Source: Cytophagaceae bacterium (GTDB taxonomy: Bacteria; Bacteroidota; Bacteroidia; Cytophagales; Cytophagaceae). From it: 64,000 nucleotides of DNA. This document shows, piece by piece, positions 17,836 through 26,186 of the stretch (the stretch's first letter is position 1; each line of letters begins with the position of its first letter). A program made the translations under genes and the position numbers. Below the pieces are notes generated by a model. That model saw only the letters and a list, made by a program, of their open reading frames with translations. It searched no databases and had not been told where the DNA came from. The stretch covers positions 102,834-166,833 of the forward strand of contig JALONH010000004.1 in NCBI GenBank assembly GCA_025455005.1. The letters are read 5' to 3'.

Positions 17836-20451
17836 TTAAAATCCTTGAATATACGATGGGCTTCTTTTGTTCATTTTTAAATCCCGTAGTATAGAAGATT
17901 TTGCATTGATGGTAAAAAAATACATTTGTCTAGGTCCATAAGGAATCACCGTTAGACTCATTTGCCAACAATGCAAATCACGTATAACGGTAATCGAAGT
18001 ATTCGACGTAATACTGTTTCGTACAAAGTCATAACCGGATGTGAATTTTACTTTCCAATTATCGGTTAATGTTACATCTCCACTAAACGAAATAGCCTGT
18101 GTGATGGATTTTGGTTTATAACCTTCTTGAGTAACATTAAGATTGTATTGGACAATTAAATTCCAAGGAATGCGAAAATCAACAAATGCAGCTCCCGGAG
18201 GCAATATTGTAGTGGGTAAATTAGGATCTTGTAAATAGGAATTGGCAGCGTTGCTCAACCCTTTTCTGTTTAGATTCATTCCCAGTGATAAATTATATCG
18301 AGTCGTATTGACTAGTTTACCCGAGTTATTTAACTCAAATGTATTCACTCTGCGTTGGTATACTGTAGTGCCATTGATACTATCCAATACATAGCTGTAC
18401 GGATCAAACGTACTTTGAAACGCAGCATCTAATCGTTCCAACAGTTTGGTTCGGGTAGAGAACTGAAGCAGTGAAAAATTTAATGAATCGGCAGAAAAGT
18501 TATAACTACCACTTAAGTCTACACTTTCTAATAGTTTAATTTTTTTAGTACCGATACCGGTGGTATCTTTTCGATTTCGTGTTTTCCCTTCTAATGTATT
18601 TTGTAGTCGTACAGTAAGACTATTGGTTAAGCCACCCCCGGGTCCTCCAAATATAAAACCTTGGTATACGGAATACGGAATACGTTCACCATTGGACGCC
18701 AAAACATCTGGGAACGTTTGAAAGTAATTGCTATTAGTCGTTTGATCCGGTTTATATGTATAACCTATCGTTGGAATAAATGTATGGCGTATTCCTTTTA
18801 ACAGGTCAGACTTAAAAGTATAGGTGCTATATATACGTGTCGTTAAGGAGGCTTGGGCAGAATACGTCCAAGCTCTACTAAAGCCTGGTAACGTATCTTT
18901 TACAGTAGCACTATTAGCTCCACTTTTTTCATATTCTAATTTTTTTCCGTACCACCATTCTTCATAATTTACGGATGGGTTTAAACTAATGTGTCTAAAA
19001 AGTTTGAATGTAGTGGAAACGGGGATTCGATGGAGAGCACCCCATTGTCCATTATCTAAAATCAAAGGCAAGTTGGTGCGACTAAAGGGTAGTATAGTGT
19101 CTTCTGCAGCCGTCTTCCCTCTTATCTGATTATTTACTCTATATTCTGCATTTCCGTTATAGGAGATATTTATTTTTTCGAACCATTTTTCTCCATTGTT
19201 TTTACTGGTTTTGAAAGGATATACACGATTCATGGAAAGGTTCACGGAAGGCAAGGTGTAGGTCGTTAATTGAGTACTCACATTTTGCGTTTGTCTCCCG
19301 GTAACCGTAACAAAAAAAGGAGTATTACGGAGGGTTTTCGTATACGTGATATTAGAAGTAAACTCGCCACTGGTAAATAGGTTAGGATTGTAACTCGTTT
19401 GTGAATAAAATCTACTGGAGCTTATATTGACGCTTGCTTTCAAAGTGGACGATCGATTGGTAGCAGAATTGTGGCTCCATTTTATATTCCATAATTCTTG
19501 AAGTGGGTCAGTGTCTTCAAAGCCATTTCTAATTTTACTATAGGTACCTTGGACTGTACCGGAACTTCCATACCGTTTCTTGTAGTTTGTAATGTTTGAA
19601 AGTAAAAAGCTTCCATTGGAATAAATGTCACCAACAAATTTGGAACCTACATAGTCATTCACGGCCCAATAATATCCACCTTGACTTAAGAAAAATCCAC
19701 GAGTTCGCTGTTCTCCAAAGGTAGGTATGATAATTCCGGATTTACCTCTTTTAGTTATAGGGAAAAAACCAAGGGGCATACCTAATGGAATAGGGATACC
19801 CATGAATTCCATATGAAAAGGTCCTGTTACTACTTTGTCGTTTGGTATGACTTTAATTCTACTGGCACGTATACAAAAATGAGGTTCGGCAAGATTACAT
19901 GTCGTATAGGTAGCATGCTGAACGTATATCGCATTCGGTGTTTTCTTTACTGGATCGCCTTCTATAAAGCCATCTCCTTGTTTGGTTACTATTCCTCGAA
20001 TGATACCCTTACCACTTTTGAAATTATATCGAATTTGATCGGCAACATATACATCACTACCTTCTTTAAATAAAGGAGTCCCTATTTTTTTACCAGTTAT
20101 GGAATCCGTTTTCCCGAAAGCTTCTACTTCATTAATATCCCAATGAATAACCATACGGTCAGCCTCTAAACTTCTGTTGCCATAAACTACCTTGGCATTT
20201 CCGTATAGATATATTTTTTTACCTTCCACATCCATTCGTAAGGAGTCACTGCAACTGTATTCGATGGTGGTTTCAATATCACTATCTGACGTAGCTAAGT
20301 TAAGGCTGTCCACTTTTTGAATAGTATCCGATACAATAGGAGAAGCTATGACGGTTTTGTCCACTTGTGCCCAAGCAGAAACACCTGATCCCATTAACCG
20401 GGTTAGGATAAGAAACAGTAAACAATATTTTAGTTTTAAATAAAAATTCAC
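17836..20451 (-). CDS. lptD: LPS assembly protein LptD
   Basis: 871-aa outer-membrane protein that inserts lipopolysaccharide into the outer leaflet. A signal peptide (CLLFLILTRLMGSGVSAWAQ) is followed by an OstA/LptA-like beta-jelly-roll at about 60-220 (LYGNAKVVYGNRSLEADRMVIHWD, EAFGKTDSITGK). The large C-terminal part has alternating aromatic strands typical of a beta-barrel (MGIPIPLGMPLGFFPITKRGKSGIIIPTFGEQRTRGFFL, in parts). Translation appears to begin with GTG at 20451; the next in-frame ATG would cut the signal peptide. A TAACTTTG box lies 10 bases upstream. It is divergent from the amidase gene at 20495, an arrangement I believe is common in this phylum. Confidence 0.9.
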   Translation of the reverse strand: MNFYLKLKYCLLFLILTRLMGSGVSAWAQVDKTVIASPIVSDTIQKVDSLNLATSDSDIETTIEYSCSDSLRMDVEGKKIYLYGNAKVVYGNRSLEADRMVIHWDINEVEAFGKTDSITGKKIGTPLFKEGSDVYVADQIRYNFKSGKGIIRGIVTKQGDGFIEGDPVKKTPNAIYVQHATYTTCNLAEPHFCIRASRIKVIPNDKVVTGPFHMEFMGIPIPLGMPLGFFPITKRGKSGIIIPTFGEQRTRGFFLSQGGYYWAVNDYVGSKFVGDIYSNGSFLLSNITNYKKRYGSSGTVQGTYSKIRNGFEDTDPLQELWNIKWSHNSATNRSSTLKASVNISSSRFYSQTSYNPNLFTSGEFTSNITYTKTLRNTPFFVTVTGRQTQNVSTQLTTYTLPSVNLSMNRVYPFKTSKNNGEKWFEKINISYNGNAEYRVNNQIRGKTAAEDTILPFSRTNLPLILDNGQWGALHRIPVSTTFKLFRHISLNPSVNYEEWWYGKKLEYEKSGANSATVKDTLPGFSRAWTYSAQASLTTRIYSTYTFKSDLLKGIRHTFIPTIGYTYKPDQTTNSNYFQTFPDVLASNGERIPYSVYQGFIFGGPGGGLTNSLTVRLQNTLEGKTRNRKDTTGIGTKKIKLLESVDLSGSYNFSADSLNFSLLQFSTRTKLLERLDAAFQSTFDPYSYVLDSINGTTVYQRRVNTFELNNSGKLVNTTRYNLSLGMNLNRKGLSNAANSYLQDPNLPTTILPPGAAFVDFRIPWNLIVQYNLNVTQEGYKPKSITQAISFSGDVTLTDNWKVKFTSGYDFVRNSITSNTSITVIRDLHCWQMSLTVIPYGPRQMYFFTINAKSSILRDLKMNKRSPSYIQGF

Positions 20452-20461
20452 AATTTGGGGT

Positions 20462-20469
20462 CAAAGTTA
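20462..20469 (-). promoter_or_regulatory. -7 box of lptD
   Basis: The minus strand reads TAACTTTG, an exact TAnnTTTG, 10 bases upstream of the lptD GTG. The predicted leader is about 4 to 6 nt. It lies in a 43-bp divergent gap shared with the amidase gene. Confidence 0.5.
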
Positions 20470-20494
20470 TGCATTAACTTCTAAAAAGGTATCA

Positions 20495-21268
20495 GTGAAA
20501 CGAATTATCCTAAGTATTTCTTTTATCGTACTATTGGTTTTTACTTCATTTAGTCCACTGGGCATCAGGGATTACAAAGTTCGTACCATTGTCATTGATC
20601 CGGGTCATGGAGGTAAAGATCCGGGATGTTCCGGACACCATCATCAAGAAGCTAAAATTACACTCCAAGTAGCCAAAGAGTTAGGGCGAATTCTGCAGGA
20701 AAATTTGCCCGGTGTAAAAGTAATTTATACCCGAACAACGGATGTGTTTGTTGAATTACACGAAAGAGCGGCTATTGCAAATCGACACCACGCGGATATT
20801 TTTCTTTCCATCCACTGTAATTCCGGCGTACCGGATGTGTATGGAACAGAAACCTATACAATGGGTTTACATAAGTCAACGGGAAATTTAGAAGTTGCCA
20901 AGCGAGAGAATGCCGTAATTTTAAAGGAAGATAACCACAAACAACACTACGAAGGGTATGACCCAAACTCTCCTCAAGCACATATTCTTTTTTCCCTGTA
21001 TCAGAATGCGTATATTGAAAATAGTTTATCATTGGCATCCAAAATTGAGACTCAGTTTAAAAACCGTGTAGGGAGAACGAGTAGAGGTGTAAAGCAAGCC
21101 GGTCTGTTGGTATTATGGAAGACATCTATGCCTTCTGTCCTCGTGGAATTGGGTTTTTTAACGAATAAAAAAGAAGAACAATATATGGCTTTGCCTTCCA
21201 ATCAAGTGTTATTGGCTTCCGGGATATACAGGGCTATTAAAGAGTATAAAATCGAAATTGAACAATAA
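20495..21268 (+). CDS. N-acetylmuramoyl-L-alanine amidase (AmiC-type)
   Basis: 257 aa. A signal or anchor segment (IILSISFIVLLVFTSFS) precedes an amidase_3 domain: TIVIDPGHGGKDPGC (zinc His), ANRHHADIFLSIHCNSG (zinc His), ETYTMG and SMPSVLVELGFLTNKKEEQYM (catalytic Glu). This enzyme family cleaves the bond between MurNAc and L-alanine in peptidoglycan during cell separation. The start codon appears to be GTG. The MlaD-like gene begins 9 bases downstream, so the two probably form an operon. Confidence 0.93.
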   Translation: MKRIILSISFIVLLVFTSFSPLGIRDYKVRTIVIDPGHGGKDPGCSGHHHQEAKITLQVAKELGRILQENLPGVKVIYTRTTDVFVELHERAAIANRHHADIFLSIHCNSGVPDVYGTETYTMGLHKSTGNLEVAKRENAVILKEDNHKQHYEGYDPNSPQAHILFSLYQNAYIENSLSLASKIETQFKNRVGRTSRGVKQAGLLVLWKTSMPSVLVELGFLTNKKEEQYMALPSNQVLLASGIYRAIKEYKIEIEQ

Positions 21269-21277
21269 TCGTAAATC

Positions 21278-22195
21278 GTGACACTATCAAAAGAATTTAA
21301 AGTAGGTGTATTGGCTATTGCTTCCAGCATAGTTTTATACTTTGGTTTCAACTTCTTAAAAGGCAATGATTTTTTTAAGAGTACCAATATTTATTATGTT
21401 ATCTATGATCGGGTAGACGGTTTAACAGCATCTAACCCAATTACCATCAATGGGTTTCCTGTGGGTAGGGTAAAGGAATTGCGCTTGATCCAAGATAAAG
21501 GAAATAAAATACTAGTGACATTAGAGCTGAATGAAGAAATTCAAGTCGGAGATTCTACATTTGCTATGATTTCTAAGGATCTTTTAGGGAGTTTAAGTGT
21601 GGTACTCACTTTAGGAAAAAATTCAATTGTTTTCGAATCCGGTGATACCTTAAGACCCTTGGTATCTCCGAGTTTAATGTCTGTGATAGAATCTAAAATC
21701 ACTCCGGTAGTGGGTCATTTAGACACAACGATTGTTCGCTTCAATGATTTATTGAATGAAAACATGCGTAAAAAATTGTACGGAACAGTGTCCAATATGG
21801 AAAAAATGTCCGGTCAGTTAACCACTATGTTACAACATAATGATGCCAATATACAAGGTGTAACAGCGAATCTAAATCAATTAACCGCTAACTTGATTGA
21901 AACGGAAAAACAACTTAAACCGATGTTAAAAAAGTTTTCTTCTTTAGCTGATTCCTTAAACGATATGGAGTTAAAGAAAGCCGTTCAACAAGCCAATACC
22001 TTGTTGGTACAAATGAATGGAATTACTAAAAAGATTAATGAAGGTGAAGGTACTTTAGGTAAATTTATTACGGATTCTTCTTTGTATGTAAACCTGAATC
22101 GCACCATGATGGATTTAGATACTATACTCGTTCATTTTCAAGATAACCCAAGGTATTATTTAAAACCATTAGGCACTAAGCCTAAAAAGAAATAA
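21278..22195 (+). CDS. MlaD/MCE family lipid-transport protein
   Basis: 305 aa. A single N-terminal membrane helix (VGVLAIASSIVLYFGFNFL) precedes an MCE domain at about 40-120 (YYVIYDRVDGLTASNPITINGFPVGRVKEL), with long helical, coiled-coil-like sequence after it (TMLQHNDANIQGVTANLNQL). MCE proteins form hexameric periplasmic rings or tunnels that shuttle phospholipids between the membranes. The permease and ATPase partners (MlaE/MlaF) are not adjacent. Translation starts with GTG at 21278, nine bases after the amidase stop. It ends at a strong terminator. Confidence 0.88.
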   Translation: MTLSKEFKVGVLAIASSIVLYFGFNFLKGNDFFKSTNIYYVIYDRVDGLTASNPITINGFPVGRVKELRLIQDKGNKILVTLELNEEIQVGDSTFAMISKDLLGSLSVVLTLGKNSIVFESGDTLRPLVSPSLMSVIESKITPVVGHLDTTIVRFNDLLNENMRKKLYGTVSNMEKMSGQLTTMLQHNDANIQGVTANLNQLTANLIETEKQLKPMLKKFSSLADSLNDMELKKAVQQANTLLVQMNGITKKINEGEGTLGKFITDSSLYVNLNRTMMDLDTILVHFQDNPRYYLKPLGTKPKKK

Positions 22196-22198
22196 GGA

Positions 22199-22233
22199 GG
22201 GAGGCACGTTACACAACAGTGCCTCTTTTTTTT
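22199..22233 (+). terminator. Terminator after the MCE gene
   Basis: GAGGCAC (22201-22207) pairs with GTGCCTC (22219-22225) around an 11-base loop, followed by a run of eight or nine T. It ends the amidase-MCE operon. Confidence 0.88.
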
Positions 22234-22259
22234 CGTACAAATAGTAAATCCGTTTGTAT

Positions 22260-23879
22260 ATGTCTACAACCTCATCTCCATCTCTCGTCGAGCTACAAGC
22301 CCAGTTAAAGGAACGTTTAGAAAGCATTGCCCTAGGTGGGGGGACTCGCCGAATGGAAGCAGAAAAAGCGAAAGGTAAGTTAACTGTACTGGAACGCTTG
22401 AATGTACTGATGGATAACATCGACGAATGTATTGAAATAGGTGCTTTAGCCGCTTATGAGATGTATGAAGCGGAGGGAGGGTGTCCATCCGCCGGGGTGC
22501 GTGTCTTAGTGGGTAAAATAGCTCAACAACTTTGTGTCGTAGTGGCCAATGATGCAACTGTAAAAGCCGGTGCTTGGTTTCCCATGACGGCTAAAAAGAA
22601 TTTACGCGCACAAGAGATAGCTATGGAAAACCATTTGCCCATCATCTATTTAGTGGATAGTGCGGGGGTATATTTGCCTTTGCAAAATGAAGTGTTTGCG
22701 GATAAAGAACATTTTGGAAGAATGTTTCGAAATAATGCACACATGAGTGCTAAGGGTATTGTCCAAATAGCCGCTATCTTAGGTAGTTGTGTGGCCGGTG
22801 GAGCGTATCTGCCGGCAATGTCGGATGAATCATTTATTGTAGATAAAACCGGTAGTATTTTTTTAGCCGGACCTTATTTGGTGAAGGCCGCTATTGGAGA
22901 GGATGTTGATGCCGAAACACTGGGAGGATCTTCCACTCATACGGAAATTTCGGGAGTGGTAGATCATAAATGCGCGGACGAAACAACTTGTCTGAACAAA
23001 ATTAGACAACACATTGAATTCCTTTCAAGTCCTAAACCATCATTATTTAACCGTATAAAAGCACAGGCTCCCTCAAAGGATATCCATTCATTAGCGTCTG
23101 TATTTCCAATGGATCGAGCGAAGCCCTACGATATGATGGAGGTATTAGAGTCTATTGTGGATGCGGGTAGTTTTGAAGGGTATAAAGAAAATTATGGACA
23201 AACGTTAATTTGTGGTTATGCTCGTGTAGAGGGTTGGTCCGTTGGGATAGTTGCGAACCAACGTAAAGTTGTTAAAACAAAAAAGAATGAGATGCAAATG
23301 GGAGGGGTTATTTATTCCGATGCAGCAGACAAAGCCGCCCGTTTCATTATGAATTGCAATCAACGAGGTATTCCAATAGTTTTTTTTCAAGATGTAACCG
23401 GGTTTATGGTAGGCAGTAGATCCGAGCACGGCGGTATCATAAAAGATGGAGCCAAAATGGTAAATGCAATGGCCAACTCTGTAGTTCCTAAATTTACTGT
23501 GATTGTCGGTAATTCGTTTGGTGCCGGTAATTATGCGATGTGTGGGAAAGCATATGACCCACGTTGGATTGTAGCTTGGCCTACCGCACAAATCGGAGTA
23601 ATGAGCGGAGCCTCTGCCGCCAAGACGCTTTTACAAATTCAACAAGCCAATGCAAAAGCGAAAGGTATCACCTGGACGGCAGAGGAGGAAGCACTTTTGC
23701 TACAAGAAATAACCGAAAAATATGCTAAAGAATTGTCGCCCTATTATGCCGCTGCCCGTCTTTGGATAGATGCTATTATACCACCTATGGCAACCCGACA
23801 TTGGATATCTACCGGCATTGAAGCAGCACAACATTCCTCCGAAAGTAAAAAATTTTCTACAGGAGTTATTCAAACCTAA
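22260..23879 (+). CDS. Acyl-CoA carboxylase beta subunit (methylcrotonyl-CoA-like)
   Basis: 539-aa carboxyltransferase that moves carboxylate from biotin to an acyl-CoA. The start at ATG 22260 is preferred to an upstream TTG. Family features are GGGTRRMEAEKAKGKLTVLERL, GWFPMTAKKNLRAQEIAMEN (the first W is part of GAWF), GSCVAGGAYLPAMSDESFIV, TGSIFLAGPYLVKAAIGEDVDAETLGG and FFQDVTGFMVG. The AGGAYLPAMSDE and FLAGPYLVKAA segments resemble methylcrotonyl-CoA carboxylase beta (leucine breakdown) more than propionyl-CoA carboxylase, but this is an impression. The biotin-carboxylase partner is not in the window. A TCCGTTTG box sits 3 bases before the ATG. Confidence 0.9.
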   Translation: MSTTSSPSLVELQAQLKERLESIALGGGTRRMEAEKAKGKLTVLERLNVLMDNIDECIEIGALAAYEMYEAEGGCPSAGVRVLVGKIAQQLCVVVANDATVKAGAWFPMTAKKNLRAQEIAMENHLPIIYLVDSAGVYLPLQNEVFADKEHFGRMFRNNAHMSAKGIVQIAAILGSCVAGGAYLPAMSDESFIVDKTGSIFLAGPYLVKAAIGEDVDAETLGGSSTHTEISGVVDHKCADETTCLNKIRQHIEFLSSPKPSLFNRIKAQAPSKDIHSLASVFPMDRAKPYDMMEVLESIVDAGSFEGYKENYGQTLICGYARVEGWSVGIVANQRKVVKTKKNEMQMGGVIYSDAADKAARFIMNCNQRGIPIVFFQDVTGFMVGSRSEHGGIIKDGAKMVNAMANSVVPKFTVIVGNSFGAGNYAMCGKAYDPRWIVAWPTAQIGVMSGASAAKTLLQIQQANAKAKGITWTAEEEALLLQEITEKYAKELSPYYAAARLWIDAIIPPMATRHWISTGIEAAQHSSESKKFSTGVIQT

Positions 23880-23881
23880 TG

Positions 23882-23889
23882 TATCTTTG
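23882..23889 (+). promoter_or_regulatory. -7 box four bases before the SirB1-like ATG
   Basis: TATCTTTG is an exact TAnnTTTG match just after the stop of the carboxylase gene. It is followed by TGGT and the ATG at 23894, which predicts a leaderless transcript. Confidence 0.5.
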
Positions 23890-23893
23890 TGGT

Positions 23894-24733
23894 ATGGATG
23901 TATCTAAGTTTAATGCACTAATCGCCTTATTAGATGATGAAGATTCGGAAGTGATCGCTCACGTCGAACAAGCTTTATATACATCCGGAGAACCCATTAT
24001 TCCATTATTGGAGAAAGCCTGGGAAGAACAATTTAATCCAATAGTTCAAAAAAGAATAGAAGATATACTACATGGTGTTCAGTTTGATATTTTAAAGAAA
24101 AGACTTCAACATTGGAAAGACAAAGGCGCACAGGATTTATTAGAGGGGATGTGGTTGGTCTGTACGTATCAATATCCGGATTTAGAATATAATCAGTTAA
24201 AAAGTGCCTTAGATCAAATGTATTATGAACTTTGGCCGGAATTCAAATCCGATATATGGCCTATGGATCAGATTCGGATAATCAATAATGTGTTGTTTAC
24301 GAAGTTAAAATTTAGTCCGAACACTAAAAATTTTCATTCCCCTGCCAACTCATTGTTGAATCAGGTTATTGAAACCAAAAAAGGGAATCCCATTTCTTTA
24401 TGTGTGATTTATATGCTATTGGCACAAAAGTTAAAGTTGCCGGTGTATGGGGTTAATCTACCTAATTTGTTTATACTAACATATAAAAACGATCAAACAC
24501 AATTTTATATTAATGTTTTCAATAAAGGTATTTTATTTACAAAAGAAGACATCGACCAATACTTGCACCAATTGAATTTATCTGCAATGGATATTTTTTA
24601 CCAACCGTGTAGTCATTTGGATATCGTAGCTCGTGTGTTTCGTAATTTAATAGGGTGTTTTGAAAAATTAGGGGAAGCTGAACGAGTGAAAGAAGTGAAA
24701 GTCCTGTTAGCTTGTATTGAAGGGAAAGTATAA
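23894..24733 (+). CDS. SirB1/transglutaminase-like family protein
   Basis: 279 aa. The ATG at 23894 (MDVSKFNALIALL) is chosen over a TTG-free upstream extension of five codons. A HEAT-like helical N-terminus (SEVIAHVEQALYTSGEPIIPLLEKAWE) is followed by the SirB1/transglutaminase-like core (NSLLNQVIETKKGNPISLCVIYMLLAQKLKLPVYGVNLP). The position that usually reads PGHF or PNHF in related proteins reads PNLF here, so the conserved His is replaced. This suggests that no catalytic activity is retained. The biological role of the family is poorly defined. The next gene begins directly at the stop (TAAGTG), so they are co-transcribed. Confidence 0.8.
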   Translation: MDVSKFNALIALLDDEDSEVIAHVEQALYTSGEPIIPLLEKAWEEQFNPIVQKRIEDILHGVQFDILKKRLQHWKDKGAQDLLEGMWLVCTYQYPDLEYNQLKSALDQMYYELWPEFKSDIWPMDQIRIINNVLFTKLKFSPNTKNFHSPANSLLNQVIETKKGNPISLCVIYMLLAQKLKLPVYGVNLPNLFILTYKNDQTQFYINVFNKGILFTKEDIDQYLHQLNLSAMDIFYQPCSHLDIVARVFRNLIGCFEKLGEAERVKEVKVLLACIEGKV

Positions 24734-25417
24734 GTGAAAGATATATTGGATATAACGGTACAAGTTGAATCGCTGATGGAGAAACAAGCACATGCTCCAA
24801 CAGCTGAACAGATGGCGGCGTATATGAAAAACCAATTCGATTTTTATGGAATCAAACGCCCGTTGCTACTATCCATCTATAAGCCATTTCTTAACGAATT
24901 ACAGTCTTATAGTTGGGAGGATAAAAAGAGATGTATAGATTGGTGTTGGGAAAAGCCTCAACGGGAATGGCAATACCTTGCATTAGATATTCTTATTCGT
25001 AATAGGAACCAACTTACCCTAAAGGATATTGATTGGCTGGAGTGGTTGATACGAACACAACCCTGGTGGGATACGGTAGATACGATTGGAAGTTATGGTG
25101 TAGGAACATGGGCCTCTCTTTATCCTAAAGCTGTCGGTAAATTTTTAAAAAAATGGACTGAAAGTGATCATATGTGGTTGCAACGGTGTACTATTATTTA
25201 TCAGTTAAAGTATAAAGAGAATACCGATGTTCAAGTGCTGTTTACTCAATGCGATTGCTTTAAATCATCTAAAGAATTTTTTCTTCGGAAAGCCATAGGT
25301 TGGGCGCTAAGAGCTTATGCAGACGTAAACGCCAAAGCAGTGGTGAACTATGTAAAGAAAGCACGACTACAACCATTGAGCGAAAAAGAAGCATTACGAA
25401 AAGTTATATCAAAATAA
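24734..25417 (+). CDS. DNA alkylation repair protein, AlkD-like
   Basis: 227 aa, all-helical. Features fit AlkD/AlkC-type HEAT-repeat glycosylases: KNQFDFYGIKRPLLLSIYKP, WQYLALDILIRN, WWDTVDTIGSYGVGTW, WLQRCTIIYQLKYKENTD and FFLRKAIGWALRAYADVN. The W-D pair in WWDTVD and the R in the FFLRKAIGWALR helix correspond to residues that grip the alkylated base in AlkD. The family removes 3- and 7-alkylpurines from DNA. Translation begins at GTG immediately after the previous stop, implying coupling to the SirB1-like gene. Confidence 0.9.
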   Translation: MKDILDITVQVESLMEKQAHAPTAEQMAAYMKNQFDFYGIKRPLLLSIYKPFLNELQSYSWEDKKRCIDWCWEKPQREWQYLALDILIRNRNQLTLKDIDWLEWLIRTQPWWDTVDTIGSYGVGTWASLYPKAVGKFLKKWTESDHMWLQRCTIIYQLKYKENTDVQVLFTQCDCFKSSKEFFLRKAIGWALRAYADVNAKAVVNYVKKARLQPLSEKEALRKVISK

Positions 25418-25541
25418 AATCTATTACTGCAGGAATACATTAGGGAGTGATAGATATGTTTTAAGAGTAACGAAATAAAGGGGTTGAAATAACGATTATG
25501 GCATTAACAGGGTTCGTGTCTTCCTGAAGCATATTGTACCA

Positions 25542-26087
25542 CTACTGCTCCGGAACAAATTCAATCGATAGCGAATTAACACAATGTCTAGTGTTTTTTG
25601 AGGTAAAACCTTCCCCTAAAAAAACATGTCCCAGGTGTGCCTTGCAATTTGTACATACAATTTCTGTCCTATGTCCATCGGCATCCGGCACTCGGGTGAC
25701 AGCACCGGCAATTTCGTCATCAAAGCTTGGCCAACCACAATGTGAATCAAATTTATCTTTTGATTTGTACAAAGGAGCATTGCATCGTTTACAGATGTAG
25801 GTTCCCGGTGCTTTGTGTTTATAATATTTTCCGGTATAAGGATATTCAGTTCCTTTGAATACAATGATATATTCTTCTTCTTTGGTTAACGTGTTATATT
25901 GTTTAGGATCTGTAATCATGGTTTTTTTGGTGCTATCCGGTTGTAGAGTAGGAAGAGTGGTATCAAGCTGAGCTGATAGAAGGATCTTATCCGAACTAAT
26001 GGCAGTGGAAGTGTTACAAGATATATGAAGTATGGTAAACAGAAATCCTAAACCATATATAAGTTGTTTTTTTCTCTTTTGGATCAT
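25542..26087 (-). CDS. msrB: Peptide-methionine (R)-S-oxide reductase, lipoprotein form
   Basis: 181 aa. The N-terminus ([15 protein letters not shown]) is a lipoprotein signal with the lipobox cysteine at about 24, so the enzyme is probably anchored on the periplasmic side. After a linker of about 40 residues comes a complete MsrB domain. It has zinc cysteine pairs CKRC and [30 protein letters not shown] and the catalytic [13 protein letters not shown]. It repairs methionine-R-sulfoxide in exported proteins. No msrA is adjacent. It is convergent with the AlkD-like gene across 124 bases in which I see no other feature. Confidence 0.95.
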   Translation of the reverse strand: MIQKRKKQLIYGLGFLFTILHISCNTSTAISSDKILLSAQLDTTLPTLQPDSTKKTMITDPKQYNTLTKEEEYIIVFKGTEYPYTGKYYKHKAPGTYICKRCNAPLYKSKDKFDSHCGWPSFDDEIAGAVTRVPDADGHRTEIVCTNCKAHLGHVFLGEGFTSKNTRHCVNSLSIEFVPEQ

Positions 26088-26186
26088 CTTTAATCAAAAC
26101 GATTATCCTTTAAAAAAAGTTTATTTAGTACTATAAATAATAATTATTCATTTTTATCTATATTTAATCCTATTTATTAGAGAGTA

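Noticed and set aside
25418..25541. tRNA-like GGTTCGTGTC in the gap after the AlkD-like gene
   Set aside because: No cloverleaf or acceptor pairing could be found around it.
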